Part shown: piece by piece, positions 32,576-42,029 of the stretch
Position numbering within the stretch: position 1 is the stretch's first letter
Layout: every line of letters starts with the position of its first letter
DNA from: Ammoniphilus sp. YIM 78166
GTDB lineage: Bacteria > Bacillota > Bacilli > Aneurinibacillales > RAOX-1
DNA: 64,000 nucleotides
Direction: 5' to 3'
NCBI RefSeq assembly: GCF_004522215.1
Contig: NZ_SDLR01000001.1
Span: 434,001 to 498,000, forward strand
Program-made: the position numbers and the translations under genes
Notes under the pieces: generated by a model
Database searches by the model: none
What the model was told of the DNA's origin: nothing
What the model saw: the letters and a program-made list of their open reading frames with translations, nothing else

Positions 32576-33460
32576 ATGCAATCATGGTTGAATCAGTTTA
32601 TGTCTTACTTGAATACAGAAAAGGGACTTGCTAAGAATTCCATCGACTCCTATCGGAGAGATTTAATTTATTATTTAGATTTCTTGGAATCTAGACAGGT
32701 CCGCCATCTGAAGAAAGTAAGAGAAAGTGACCTGACTCATTTCCTATATGACCTGAAGGAAAAAGGACGCGCACCATCAACAATTTCCAGACATCTGGCC
32801 TCCATTCGTTCTTTCTATTCCTATCTTCTAAGAGAAAAGGTAGTTCAAAGGGACCCAACAGCCCATATGGAATCACCCAAAGTGATCAAGAAGCTGCCAA
32901 AGATCCTGACTATAGAAGAAGTGGAGCTTCTAATGAACGCCCCAGACTTAGATGATCCTTCCGGATTAAGAGATAAAGCGATGCTAGAGCTCCTCTACGC
33001 TTCAGGAGCCAAGGTTTCAGAAATGCTAGCCGTTAACCTAGATGAAGTAAATTTGTCACTTGGCTATGTGAAGTGCACGAATAAAACGAGAGAAAGAATT
33101 ATACCTCTTGGCAAGTATGCGATAGAAACGTTGGATAACTATCTGCAGAAGGGACGTCCTGCCTTCATGAAGGACATTCAGGAGCAATCCTTATTCCTGA
33201 ATCAACAGGGCAAGAGACTCTCAAGGCAGGGCTTCTGGAAACTAATTAAGAAATACGCACTTAAGGCTGATATCAAGAAGGATATCACGCCTCATACTCT
33301 CCGACACTCCTTTGCCGCTCATCTGCTAGAGAATGGGGCAGATCTGAGGTCTGTTCAGGAGATGCTGGGCCATGCTGATATTTCCACCACTCAAATCTAT
33401 ACGAGAGTAACGAAGACAAAATTAAGAGAAGTCTATACTAAAGCGCATCCTAGGGCATAA
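32576..33460 (+). CDS. xerD: Tyrosine recombinase XerD, with altered catalytic residues
   Basis: The orthologue of XerD/RipX by position between yqzK and deoB, and by its 294-residue length. It has the N-terminal SAM-like core-binding domain (1-105) and a catalytic domain with HTLRH (H240, R243), LGHADISTTQIYT (H266) and Tyr275. The usual first catalytic Arg (YATGLRVSEL context) reads YASGAKVSEM, giving Lys146, and the GKGxKER segment reads TNKTRER, which displaces the catalytic Lys. The nucleotide codons were checked directly. The AAAGGAGAAA SD supports ATG 32576. Chromosome dimer resolution is the expected role, but activity is in doubt. Confidence 0.88.
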   Translation: MQSWLNQFMSYLNTEKGLAKNSIDSYRRDLIYYLDFLESRQVRHLKKVRESDLTHFLYDLKEKGRAPSTISRHLASIRSFYSYLLREKVVQRDPTAHMESPKVIKKLPKILTIEEVELLMNAPDLDDPSGLRDKAMLELLYASGAKVSEMLAVNLDEVNLSLGYVKCTNKTRERIIPLGKYAIETLDNYLQKGRPAFMKDIQEQSLFLNQQGKRLSRQGFWKLIKKYALKADIKKDITPHTLRHSFAAHLLENGADLRSVQEMLGHADISTTQIYTRVTKTKLREVYTKAHPRA

Positions 33461-33488
33461 GCATAAGCATGCCTACGAGCGTTTTTTT
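33443..33488 (+). terminator. Probable terminator after xerD
   Basis: An imperfect stem, CGC-ATC-CTAGGGCAT against ATGCCTACGAGCG, followed by T7. The left arm overlaps the end of xerD. Confidence 0.55.
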
Positions 33489-33575
33489 GTTCTCCTAAGA
33501 ATATGGTAATTTTTGATTACATAGGAAAAAATAAATAGAACAACAAAGAACAGTTGAGTTCAGGGGGTTATCAAG

Positions 33576-34757
33576 ATGTTTGATCGTATTTTCCTTATCG
33601 TATTGGATAGTGTCGGGATTGGGGAGCTGCCTGATGCTCCCAAGTTTGGCGATAAAGGTGCCCATACGTTGCGGCATATAGCCGAAAAAATGGGAGGATT
33701 AAAGGTTCCGAATATGGAATCTATGGGGCTAGCGAATATAGACCCGATACCTCATCTTCAGCCCCAAGTAACTGCGAGCTCCTTTTATGGCAAGATGGCT
33801 GAGGTGAGTGTTGGAAAAGACACCAGCACAGGGCATTGGGAGCTCATGGGATTAAAGATTTCTACGCCTTTCAATACCTATCCGGAAGGATTTCCTCAGG
33901 ATCTTATTGAGGCATTTACCAAGCAGATCGGAAGAGGGGTTATTGGGAACAAGCCTGCATCGGGAACCGAGATCCTTGATGAACTTGGAGAACAGCATAT
34001 GCAAACAGGTGATGTGATCGTCTATACTTCAGCTGACTCGGTTTTCCAAATTGCTGCGCATGAGGATGTGGTGCCGCTTGATGAATTATATAAGATATGT
34101 GAGGCGGCAAGGTCTTTAACCATGGAGGAAAGTGATTATCCTGTACTTCGTGTGATTGCGCGCCCATTTGTTGGGAAACCTGGCCAATTTGAGAGAACGG
34201 CAAACCGCAAAGACTATTCGCTCAAGCCACCCGCTCCAACTGTCATGAACACACTTGTGGAAGCAGGCTTGGATTCGATTGCTGTAGGCAAGATCGCGGA
34301 TATCTATGCGGGGGAAGGCGTGAGTGATTCGATTAAGACAAAAGATAATATGGACGGCGTAGATCAATTGCTTGGAGTTATGGATCGTTCGTTTAAGGGA
34401 CTAACCTTTTTGAACTTAGTGGATTTTGATGCGAAATTTGGGCATCGCCGCGATCCATTGGGCTACGGCCGAGCGCTGGAGGAATTTGATGCCCGCCTTC
34501 CAGAAATTAAAAGCAAGCTGAGAGAAACCGACTTGCTGATTCTAACCGCAGATCATGGCAATGATCCCGTTCATCATGGTACCGATCATACTCGTGAATA
34601 TGTTCCGTTGCTTGTCTACTATCCTGGACTCTCAAAAGGAGAAGATTTGGGAGTGCGAGAAACGTTTGCAGATGTAGGGGCCACAGTGGCGGAGAACTTT
34701 GGAGTAAAAAGTCCTCCGATTGGCAAGAGCTTTTTATCTAACTTAGGAGGAAGATAA
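33576..34757 (+). CDS. deoB: Phosphopentomutase
   Basis: Interconverts (deoxy)ribose 1-phosphate and 5-phosphate, linking nucleoside phosphorolysis to central metabolism. The 393-residue alkaline-phosphatase-superfamily protein has metal-binding [12 protein letters not shown] near the N terminus, [13 protein letters not shown] with the catalytic Thr, and [19 protein letters not shown] near the C terminus. Full length. It is followed 1 nt later by the first of two purine nucleoside phosphorylase genes, which supply its substrate. Confidence 0.95.
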   Translation: MFDRIFLIVLDSVGIGELPDAPKFGDKGAHTLRHIAEKMGGLKVPNMESMGLANIDPIPHLQPQVTASSFYGKMAEVSVGKDTSTGHWELMGLKISTPFNTYPEGFPQDLIEAFTKQIGRGVIGNKPASGTEILDELGEQHMQTGDVIVYTSADSVFQIAAHEDVVPLDELYKICEAARSLTMEESDYPVLRVIARPFVGKPGQFERTANRKDYSLKPPAPTVMNTLVEAGLDSIAVGKIADIYAGEGVSDSIKTKDNMDGVDQLLGVMDRSFKGLTFLNLVDFDAKFGHRRDPLGYGRALEEFDARLPEIKSKLRETDLLILTADHGNDPVHHGTDHTREYVPLLVYYPGLSKGEDLGVRETFADVGATVAENFGVKSPPIGKSFLSNLGGR

Positions 34758-34758
34758 G

Positions 34759-35577
34759 ATGTTAAGTATAGAGCAGATTCAAGAGACCAAGCAATATATA
34801 CAAAATCAACTGAAACAGGTTCCCCAAATTGGACTGATTCTAGGTTCTGGGCTAGGGGTTCTTGCTGATCAGATTGAAGAACCTACGGTTATTCCTTACA
34901 ACCAGATTCCCCATTTTCCTGCTTCAACGGTTGAAGGGCATAAAGGACAGCTGGTCATCGGAGAATTGCGGGGAAAGATGGTTGTGGCAATGCAAGGAAG
35001 ATTTCATTATTATGAAGGCTACTCCTTGGATACCGTTACGTTTCCGGTACGGGTAATGGCTGCTATTGGCGTAAAGAGCATTTTGGTTACGAATGCGGCA
35101 GGTGGGGTGAATACGAATTTTGCTCCTGGCGATCTCATGCTCATTCAAGACCACTTGAATATGACCGGCAGAAATCCTCTAATTGGTCCAAATGATGCTC
35201 AATTGGGTGTGAGATTTCCGGATATGTCAGAGGCCTATTCACGGGAGTTAATTCAAGTAGCGGAACAAGTAGCGAGCCAGCAGGGTATCCCTATCCAAAA
35301 GGGCATCTATGCCGGTTTAACCGGGCCGAGCTACGAGACCCCAGCCGAAATTCGGATGCTGCGCGCGCTAGGTGCAGATGCGGTAGGAATGTCGACTGTT
35401 CCGGAGGTCATTGTGGCAAGGCACAGCGGGATGAAGGTTCTAGGGATCTCTTGCATTAGCAATATGGCAGCGGGTATTTTGCCACAACCCCTATCCCATG
35501 AGGAAGTTATGGAAACGGCGGAGAGTGCAAAAGAGAAGTTTTTAGGTTTGGTCCAAGGAATCATTGAAAAGCTGTAA
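34759..35577 (+). CDS. punA: Purine nucleoside phosphorylase I, 6-oxopurine type
   Basis: Trimeric-type PNP of 272 residues that splits inosine or guanosine with phosphate. It has GLILGSGLG for phosphate, QGRFHYYEG, TNAAGGVN and GLTGPSYETPAE. The two residues that define 6-oxopurine recognition in mammalian PNP (Glu201, Asn243) are kept as Glu193 and Asn235. It corresponds to B. subtilis pupG by position. A paralogue follows 12 nt downstream. Confidence 0.92.
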   Translation: MLSIEQIQETKQYIQNQLKQVPQIGLILGSGLGVLADQIEEPTVIPYNQIPHFPASTVEGHKGQLVIGELRGKMVVAMQGRFHYYEGYSLDTVTFPVRVMAAIGVKSILVTNAAGGVNTNFAPGDLMLIQDHLNMTGRNPLIGPNDAQLGVRFPDMSEAYSRELIQVAEQVASQQGIPIQKGIYAGLTGPSYETPAEIRMLRALGADAVGMSTVPEVIVARHSGMKVLGISCISNMAAGILPQPLSHEEVMETAESAKEKFLGLVQGIIEKL

Positions 35578-35589
35578 GGGGATCTGAGA

Positions 35590-36414
35590 ATGCAAAACAG
35601 ACAACAGAAAATTAACGAGGCTGTACAATATATCCAGAATAAGGTAGGAATAACCCCCTCTATCGGCTTAATTCTTGGCTCCGGTCTTGGGGTGTTAGCG
35701 GACGAAATAGAAGGGGCTGTGGCGCTAGATTACCATGAGATTCCTCACTTTCCTACGTCCACAGTGGAGGGTCATGCCGGTCGATTTGTATTTGGTACGC
35801 TTCAGGGGAAGCGTGTGGCTGCGATGCAGGGCAGGTTTCATTATTATGAGGGATACGGTATGTCAGAAGTAACGTTTCCCCTTTATGTACTCAAGAGATT
35901 GGGGATTGAAACGATCATTATTACGAATGCCGCCGGGGGAATGAACCGCAGCTTTGCTGCAGGGGATCTGATGGTGATCACAGATCACATCAACCTTACT
36001 GGTGACAACCCATTAATTGGTCCGAACCTTGCTGAGTTTGGAGCTCGTTTTCCTGATATGTCACAAGCCTACGATAAGAAGTTATCTGCCCTAGCGCTGC
36101 TAAAAGCGAAGGAACAGGGAATTTCAATCCAACAGGGTGTCTATGCCGGAATTAGCGGCCCAGCTTATATGACTCCAAGTGAGTTAACCATGCTCGCAAG
36201 GGTAGGGGGAGATGCTGTGGGGATGAGCACAGTTCCCGAGGTTATAGTGGCAAGACACTGCGGGCTAAAAATCTTAGGTATCTCCTGTATTACGGATATG
36301 GCTATTGGAGAAGAATTGGAGCCATTGTCCCATGAACAAGTAGTTGAAATGGCGAATAAAACGCGTCCTCAATTCATTTCGCTAATGAATGCGGTTATCG
36401 CAGAAATTCAATAA
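35590..36414 (+). CDS. Second purine nucleoside phosphorylase paralogue, altered base pocket
   Basis: A 274-residue trimeric-type PNP in tandem with the first, clearly homologous along its length, so the pair is a tandem duplication. Phosphate and ribose motifs are kept (GLILGSGLG, QGRFHYYEG, TNAAGGMN). The base-recognition positions differ: Met194 replaces the conserved Glu and Asp236 replaces the conserved Asn (CITDMA). Asp at this site favours 6-aminopurines in MTAP and in engineered PNP. I infer an adenosine- or methylthioadenosine-type preference; the sequence alone does not prove it. Confidence 0.85.
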   Translation: MQNRQQKINEAVQYIQNKVGITPSIGLILGSGLGVLADEIEGAVALDYHEIPHFPTSTVEGHAGRFVFGTLQGKRVAAMQGRFHYYEGYGMSEVTFPLYVLKRLGIETIIITNAAGGMNRSFAAGDLMVITDHINLTGDNPLIGPNLAEFGARFPDMSQAYDKKLSALALLKAKEQGISIQQGVYAGISGPAYMTPSELTMLARVGGDAVGMSTVPEVIVARHCGLKILGISCITDMAIGEELEPLSHEQVVEMANKTRPQFISLMNAVIAEIQ

Positions 36415-36425
36415 AAAAACAATTG

Positions 36426-36463
36426 AAATCGTGTATTCGCTCTCCGGATTACACGATTTTTTA
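36426..36463 (+). terminator. Terminator after the purine nucleoside phosphorylases
   Basis: AAATCGTGTA (36426-36435) and TACACGATTT (36450-36459) followed by TTTT. Confidence 0.85.
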
Positions 36464-36712
36464 TTCCCCTTGCTAAAGTTCCAATTTTTAAAAAACTAAT
36501 AATTATACCGTTGTTATCGCTTACATATGTATGGCAATAAGCTTTGGGTTATTTGGTTTGTTTATTAATGCGTGTTTGTGAATGAGTATACACATCAGAA
36601 GAACTAAATATATATTTTTTACGAAATGCGTAGAAATTATTGAGGAAAATGTTATAATCGTATTTATGTAAGAGAGAATTTGAGTCATAAACTTAGTACT
36701 TGGAGAAATGTT
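36464..36712 (+). promoter_or_regulatory. AT-rich control region upstream of the Lrp-type gene
   Basis: About 250 bases without a gene. It holds an extended -10, TGTTATAAT at 36650-36658, without a good -35, and a 10-bp palindrome TACATATGTA at 36522-36531. The AT richness and palindrome suit an autoregulatory Lrp/AsnC operator, but no site can be assigned with confidence. Confidence 0.4.
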
Positions 36713-37180
36713 ATGAAAAAACTAGACCGTTTAGACTTTGAAATCTTGCAGCTATTACAAGAAGATGGACGCCGTTCTTACACGGAAATGGCCCACTTGC
36801 TAGAGGTAAGTGAGGGGACCATTCGTGCACGCATCAACAAGATGCAAGAGGAAGAAGTGTTTGAATTTATTATTCATACCAACCCTAATAGAGTAGGCCT
36901 TACTGTCCAAGCCATTATCGGTATAAAGACACAGTTAGGTTTACAAGAAAAAGTAGCGGTAAAGCTTAGAGAATTTCCTTCTGTTCGGTTTATTGGTGCG
37001 TTTTCTGGACGGAATGATCTGATAATTCAAGCTTACTTCCGTTCTAATGATGAGTTGGTCCTGTTTGTGAATCACGAACTCTCCAAGATTGAGGGGATTA
37101 TCTCTGCGGATGTGTCTATAGAGTTAAAACAATATAAAGACTCTTTTTCCTTTATCCGCCCAGATGACTGGGAAGAGTAA
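36713..37180 (+). CDS. Lrp/AsnC family transcriptional regulator
   Basis: A 155-residue feast/famine regulator. The N-terminal helix-turn-helix (LDRLDFEILQLLQEDGRRSY, then AHLLEVSEGTIRARINKMQ) is followed by a RAM-type ligand and oligomerisation domain (about 70-145). TGGAG at 36701 supports ATG 36713 with 7-nt spacing. It lies 50 nt upstream of the oppA-type gene on the same strand and probably senses an amino acid to adjust peptide uptake. That link is by position only. Confidence 0.88.
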   Translation: MKKLDRLDFEILQLLQEDGRRSYTEMAHLLEVSEGTIRARINKMQEEEVFEFIIHTNPNRVGLTVQAIIGIKTQLGLQEKVAVKLREFPSVRFIGAFSGRNDLIIQAYFRSNDELVLFVNHELSKIEGIISADVSIELKQYKDSFSFIRPDDWEE

Positions 37181-37230
37181 GCTCTCGCTAGAAAACAACA
37201 ACAAGAACACACAATTAAGGGGGTAACAAC

Positions 37231-38880
37231 ATGAAAAAACAAACATTCATGAAGATCATGTCTACTGCGATGGTATCAAGTCTATTGCTTACAGCCTGCG
37301 GCGGAAATGCTACACCTACCACTTCAGAGAAGCCTGCGGATCAGGGAGCAAAAGAGAAAAACAAAGCACCCCAGCTTCTTCGTTTGAATATCAACAGCGA
37401 ACCTCCAACTCTTGATCCAGGTCTTGCAGAAGACAGTACATCAGGGACCTTGATCCGTCAAATGTTTGAGGGACTAACCCGGATTGGGGAAGATGAAAAT
37501 CCGCATCCAGCTGCAGCTGAAAAAATCGATGTGTCAGATGATCTTAAAACCTATACGTTTACCATCCGTGAAAATGCGAAATGGTCAAACGGTGAGCCTG
37601 TTACGGCTTATGACTTTGAATTTGCTTGGAAGCGCGTTCTAGATCCAGCGACAGCTGCTAACTATGCGTACCAACTTTATGTGATTAAGAATGCTGAGAA
37701 GTTCAACAAAAGTGAGATTAAGGATGTAGCGGAAGTTGGAATCAAGGCTACGGACGAAAGGACCCTAGTGGTAGAGCTTGAGAATCCTACTCCTTACTTC
37801 TTAGAATTGACAGCTTTCTATACGTATATGCCTGTTAACAAGAAAGTGGTAGAAGCAAACAAGGACTGGGCGAATGATGCTACAGACAAATATATTTCTA
37901 ACGGACCGTTCAAGCTAGACAAGTGGGAGCATAACAATGTTGCCGAAATCGTAAAGAATGACCAATATTGGGATGCAGATAAGGTACATCTTGATCGTAT
38001 TTCCTTTGTAATGATTGAAGATCAAGCCACAGCGTTTAACATGTTTGAAAGCGGAGAGCTTGATTGGGCTGGAGCACCGACTTCCGATCTGCCAACTGAT
38101 GCGATACCATCCTTGAAAGATCAGGGAAGACTGAATATCTATCCAATCGCAGGTACCTACTGGTACAAGTTCCAAACCGAAAACCCGCCATTTAACAATG
38201 CGAAGGTGCGTAAAGCTTTTGCTTATGCCATTGATCGTCAATCCATTATCGACAATGTAACGCAAGCTAACCAACTTCCTGCCATGGGAGCCGTTCCACC
38301 AACCATGGGACTTAAAGAAGAAGGGTATTTCAAGGACCATGATGTAGAAACAGCAAAAAAACTGCTGGATGAGGGCCTACAAGAGCTTGGCATGACAAAA
38401 GATAAATTAGATATTACCTTAAGCTACAATACGAACGAAGGCCACCAAAAAATAGCCCAAGCTATTCAAGACCAATGGAAGCAAGCCTTCGGAATTGAAG
38501 TCAAGCTGCATAACATGGAATGGAAAGTTTACTTGGAAGAAATGCATAAAGGAAACTATCAAATTGGACGTATGGGTTGGCTAGGAGACTTTAATGATCC
38601 AATTAACTTCCTAGAGCTTTACAAAGATAAGCTTGGTGGAAACAATGATACCTTCTGGGAAAATGCAGAGTTCCAACGTTTACTGAATGAATCTGCATCT
38701 GAGGAAGATCCTGCTAAACGTGACCAATTGTTAGCTCAGGCTGAACAAATCTTGATGGATGAAATGCCGATTGCACCTATCTATTTCTATACGAAATCAT
38801 ATGTTAAGGATGACAAAGTTAAAGGTGTTATGTTGCACGGTCTAGGCGATGTTGATTACAAATATGCCTATATCGAATAG
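37231..38880 (+). CDS. oppA: Oligopeptide ABC transporter, substrate-binding lipoprotein
   Basis: A 549-residue extracellular solute-binding protein of family 5. The signal peptide ends LLLTACGG with lipobox Cys23. A low-complexity Thr/Pro/Lys linker precedes the mature fold. Family marks include SEPPTLDPGLAEDSTSG and KNAKWSNGEP-like FTIRENAKWSNGEPVTAYDF. AAGGGGG precedes ATG 37231. Downstream genes encode both permeases and both ATPases. A foldable 130-nt segment separates it from oppB and may allow higher expression of the binding protein. Confidence 0.92.
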   Translation: MKKQTFMKIMSTAMVSSLLLTACGGNATPTTSEKPADQGAKEKNKAPQLLRLNINSEPPTLDPGLAEDSTSGTLIRQMFEGLTRIGEDENPHPAAAEKIDVSDDLKTYTFTIRENAKWSNGEPVTAYDFEFAWKRVLDPATAANYAYQLYVIKNAEKFNKSEIKDVAEVGIKATDERTLVVELENPTPYFLELTAFYTYMPVNKKVVEANKDWANDATDKYISNGPFKLDKWEHNNVAEIVKNDQYWDADKVHLDRISFVMIEDQATAFNMFESGELDWAGAPTSDLPTDAIPSLKDQGRLNIYPIAGTYWYKFQTENPPFNNAKVRKAFAYAIDRQSIIDNVTQANQLPAMGAVPPTMGLKEEGYFKDHDVETAKKLLDEGLQELGMTKDKLDITLSYNTNEGHQKIAQAIQDQWKQAFGIEVKLHNMEWKVYLEEMHKGNYQIGRMGWLGDFNDPINFLELYKDKLGGNNDTFWENAEFQRLLNESASEEDPAKRDQLLAQAEQILMDEMPIAPIYFYTKSYVKDDKVKGVMLHGLGDVDYKYAYIE

Positions 38881-38945
38881 TTTGCTTGGTAATATCTTTC
38901 CCTTGTTCACTAGAGTGAGATATGCTAGATTAAGTGAGCGTACGA

Positions 38946-39074
38946 TCAGGAATCTCAACCATACAATAACAAAACTTTAGCAACTAAGAAGTAATTCAGG
39001 GTATATGCAGCATGATCAAAAAGGGTTTATTTTGATCTGCCATATACCTTGATTGCTGTTTGAGCAATTCCTGA
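38946..39074 (+). repeat. Nested inverted repeats between oppA and oppB
   Basis: An outer pair TCAGGAAT-CTCAA (38946-38958) and TTGAG-CA-ATTCCTGA (39060-39074) encloses an inner pair GGTATATG / CATATACC (39000-39007, 39041-39048), which itself encloses GATCAAAA / TTTTGATC (39014-39021, 39030-39037). No T run follows, so it is not a typical terminator. The rest of the 242-nt gap holds no gene. Confidence 0.75.
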
Positions 39075-39122
39075 AAAGTCGAATCTTGTCGAATTAACAG
39101 AAAGTTTAGGAGGTGTATTGGG

Positions 39123-40052
39123 TTGGCACGTTATTTACTGCGACGTTTAATGTTTATGTTCATATCGCTTTTCCTAATAGTTAGCGCCACATTCTTCTTG
39201 ATGAAGGCCATACCTGGAGATCCTTTTACTTCAGAGAAATCAGTACCAAAGGAAATCCTGGAATCGATGAAAGAGCACTATGGGTTAAATGACCCTCTTC
39301 ATATTCAATACGTTAAGTATTTAGGTTCTGTAGCTACATGGGATTTGGGACCATCCTTTAAGTATAAAGCGAGAACAGTTAATGATATTATTAACGACGG
39401 TTTTCCTGTTTCTTTTACGTTGGGATTATCTGCTTTACTTATAGCTGTAAGCTTTGGTTTAGTACTGGGAGTTATAGCTGCCCTTTACCATAATAAGTGG
39501 CAGGATTATACGGCTATGGTTATTGCTGTTTTAGGAATCTCTGTTCCGAGCTTTATTTTGGCGACCTTCTTGCAATATGTATTTGCGATGAAACTAGGCT
39601 GGTTCCCAGTGGCCAGATGGGGAACACTGCAGCAAGTCGTTTTGCCGGCCTTTGCTTTATCTGCTCTTCCTATGGCTTTTATTGCCCGTTTAACGCGTTC
39701 CAATATGCTTGAAGTACTCGCTCAGGACTATATTAAAACGGCTAAGTCTAAAGGGATGAGTAAATTTACCACAACGTATCGTCATGCTCTGCGTAATGCG
39801 TTAATGCCGGTCATTACCTATTTAGGTCCATTATCTGCAAGCATCTTAACTGGAACCTTCGTTATCGAAAGAATTTTTGGTATTCCTGGACTAGGAAGCC
39901 ATTTTGTTACGAGTATTGGAAATCGTGATTATACAGTGATTATGGGAACGACGGTATTTTACAGTATTATCCTTTTGTTTATGATTCTACTTGTAGACTT
40001 AGCTTATGGAATCATTGATCCTAGGATAAAACTCTCCGGAAAGGGGAAATAA
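39123..40052 (+). CDS. oppB: Oligopeptide ABC transporter permease OppB
   Basis: A 309-residue inner permease with six predicted transmembrane helices and the EAA-loop [20 protein letters not shown] typical of the family. The start [20 protein letters not shown] is standard for OppB/DppB. TTG 39123 is preceded by AGGAGGTG. It pairs with OppC, which begins 3 nt after its stop. Confidence 0.92.
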   Translation: MARYLLRRLMFMFISLFLIVSATFFLMKAIPGDPFTSEKSVPKEILESMKEHYGLNDPLHIQYVKYLGSVATWDLGPSFKYKARTVNDIINDGFPVSFTLGLSALLIAVSFGLVLGVIAALYHNKWQDYTAMVIAVLGISVPSFILATFLQYVFAMKLGWFPVARWGTLQQVVLPAFALSALPMAFIARLTRSNMLEVLAQDYIKTAKSKGMSKFTTTYRHALRNALMPVITYLGPLSASILTGTFVIERIFGIPGLGSHFVTSIGNRDYTVIMGTTVFYSIILLFMILLVDLAYGIIDPRIKLSGKGK

Positions 40053-40055
40053 ATC

Positions 40056-40982
40056 ATGGCACAACCAGTAAAACTAACGAAAGACATGTTCCAACCAATT
40101 GAAAAAGATTTAAATAAAGCCGAAGAAATTTCGCGTCCGAGCCTTTCGTTTTGGAAGGATGCTTGGAGGCGTCTAAAAGCAAATAAATTAGCCATGGTTG
40201 GTTTATATATCCTTATTGTGCTAGGCTTTATGGCTGCTTTAGGTCCGGTGATTAACGGGTATTCCTATTATGACACCAACTTAAAGCTTAAAAACTTGGC
40301 ACCTAGCTCTGAGTTCTGGTTTGGTACGGATGACTTGGGGCGTGATATGTTTACTCGTGTCTGGTATGGGGCGCGTATTTCTCTATTCATTGGGATCACG
40401 GCTGCAATTATCGACCTTATTATAGGAATTATATGGGGTGGAGTTGCTGCTTTTAACGGTGGAAAAGTAGATGAAATCATGATGCGCATTGCCGACATTC
40501 TTTATGGACTGCCATACCTGCTTGTTGTCATTATGTTGATGGTAGTTATGGAGCAAGGTCTCTTTACGATGATTGTGGCCATGACCATAACAGGGTGGAT
40601 TGGAATGGCTCGTATTGTTCGCGGTCAGATCTTGCAATTAAAAGAGCAAGAATATGTACTGGCTGCTCGTTCGCTAGGAGCTAGTGCTTCTCGCATTCTT
40701 TTTAAACACTTAATTCCCAACTCTATGGGACCCATTATTGTTACCATGACCTTAACTGTGCCTTCTGCTATCTTTACTGAGGCCTTCCTAAGCTTCTTGG
40801 GACTGGGTGTGCAAGCTCCAATGGCAAGTTGGGGAACGATGGCTAGTGATGGATTAGGGGCGCTGCGTTATTACCCATGGCGATTATTCTTCCCTGCTAT
40901 TTTCATTAGTATCACGATGCTTGCCTTCAACGTATTAGGAGATGGCTTGCGGGACGCATTGGACCCTCGTCTACGTAAATAA
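40056..40982 (+). CDS. oppC: Oligopeptide ABC transporter permease OppC
   Basis: A 308-residue permease with a cytoplasmic N-terminal tail, the FWKDAWRRLKANKLAMVGL entry to the first helix, GTDDLGRDMFTRVWYGARIS after it, and the EAA loop EYVLAARSLGASASRILFKH. Six predicted helices. Forms the transport pore with OppB. Confidence 0.92.
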   Translation: MAQPVKLTKDMFQPIEKDLNKAEEISRPSLSFWKDAWRRLKANKLAMVGLYILIVLGFMAALGPVINGYSYYDTNLKLKNLAPSSEFWFGTDDLGRDMFTRVWYGARISLFIGITAAIIDLIIGIIWGGVAAFNGGKVDEIMMRIADILYGLPYLLVVIMLMVVMEQGLFTMIVAMTITGWIGMARIVRGQILQLKEQEYVLAARSLGASASRILFKHLIPNSMGPIIVTMTLTVPSAIFTEAFLSFLGLGVQAPMASWGTMASDGLGALRYYPWRLFFPAIFISITMLAFNVLGDGLRDALDPRLRK

Positions 40983-40999
40983 CCGGAGGTGAAACGGAA

Positions 41000-42013
41000 A
41001 TGGAGAAAATTCTAGAAGTCAAAGACCTGCATGTATCCTTTAACACCTATGCAGGAGAAGTAAAGGCCGTTCGCGGTGTAAACTTCCATGTGAGTAAAGG
41101 TGAGTCTGTAGCCATCGTGGGAGAGTCTGGTTGCGGGAAATCGGTTACTTCTCAAACTCTAATGAGATTGATTCCAATGCCTCCAGGGGTTATTAAACAA
41201 GGGAAAATCCTTTTCCAAGGCGAGGACATTGTCAAAAAGACGGATAAGGAAATGGAAAAAATACGCGGTAAGGAAATGGGGATGATCTTCCAAGATCCAA
41301 TGACATCCTTGAACCCTACGATGTCGATTGGGCGGCAGATCATGGAGGGGCTAGTTAAACACCAAGGCCTTTCCAAAGCAGAGGCGAAGGAAAGAGCAAT
41401 TGACATGCTTCGCTTGGTAGGGATTCCTAACCCGGAAGCTCGTGTAGAGCAATATCCTCATGAATTTAGCGGTGGGATGCGTCAACGTGCGATGATTGCC
41501 ATTGCCTTAGCTTGCGAGCCCAAGCTACTAATCGCGGACGAACCAACAACTGCTTTGGACGTAACGATCCAAGCTCAAATTATGGATCTCATGAAAGATC
41601 TTCAGGTAAAAACAGGTACTTCTATTATTCTTATTACGCATGATCTGGGAGTTGTAGCCGAAACCTGTGACCGAGTTGTAGTCATGTATGCTGGACAAGT
41701 AATTGAGACCGGAACAGTTAACGAAATATTCTATAGCCCTAAACATCCTTATACCAAAGGCTTGCTGAAGTCAGTGCCTCGATTAGATTTAAAGAAAGAT
41801 GAACCGCTTATTCCAATTTACGGCACTCCACCGGACTTATTGAACCCGCCAAAGGGGTGTGCGTTCGCGCCTCGTTGTGACTTTGCTATGAAAGTATGTA
41901 CGGAGTTTGACCCGCAGATGGAGGAAATGAGTACAACCCATAAAGCGGCATGCTGGTTGAACCATCCGATGGCAAAAGAAGTCAACCACAAGAGTGCAGT
42001 TGGATCTGAGTAG
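41000..42013 (+). CDS. oppD: Oligopeptide ABC transporter ATPase OppD
   Basis: A 337-residue ATP-binding subunit with Walker [10 protein letters not shown]-loop [15 protein letters not shown], signature [12 protein letters not shown], Walker [13 protein letters not shown] and the His-loop ITHDLGVVA. The C-terminal oligopeptide-specific extension with [11 protein letters not shown] contains conserved cysteines that in some relatives bind an iron-sulfur cluster. GGAGGTG precedes ATG 41000. Confidence 0.93.
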   Translation: MEKILEVKDLHVSFNTYAGEVKAVRGVNFHVSKGESVAIVGESGCGKSVTSQTLMRLIPMPPGVIKQGKILFQGEDIVKKTDKEMEKIRGKEMGMIFQDPMTSLNPTMSIGRQIMEGLVKHQGLSKAEAKERAIDMLRLVGIPNPEARVEQYPHEFSGGMRQRAMIAIALACEPKLLIADEPTTALDVTIQAQIMDLMKDLQVKTGTSIILITHDLGVVAETCDRVVVMYAGQVIETGTVNEIFYSPKHPYTKGLLKSVPRLDLKKDEPLIPIYGTPPDLLNPPKGCAFAPRCDFAMKVCTEFDPQMEEMSTTHKAACWLNHPMAKEVNHKSAVGSE

Positions 42014-42029
42014 AAGGGAGGGTTTACTT

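Noticed and set aside
32576..33460. Integrase of a mobile element
   Set aside because: The gene lies in the conserved yqzK-xerD-deoB order and has the XerD length and C terminus; no mobile genes or attachment repeats surround it.
38946..39074. T-box or other known riboswitch
   Set aside because: No T-box sequence or anticodon-type specifier loop was seen, and there is no terminator tail; left as an unexplained structure.
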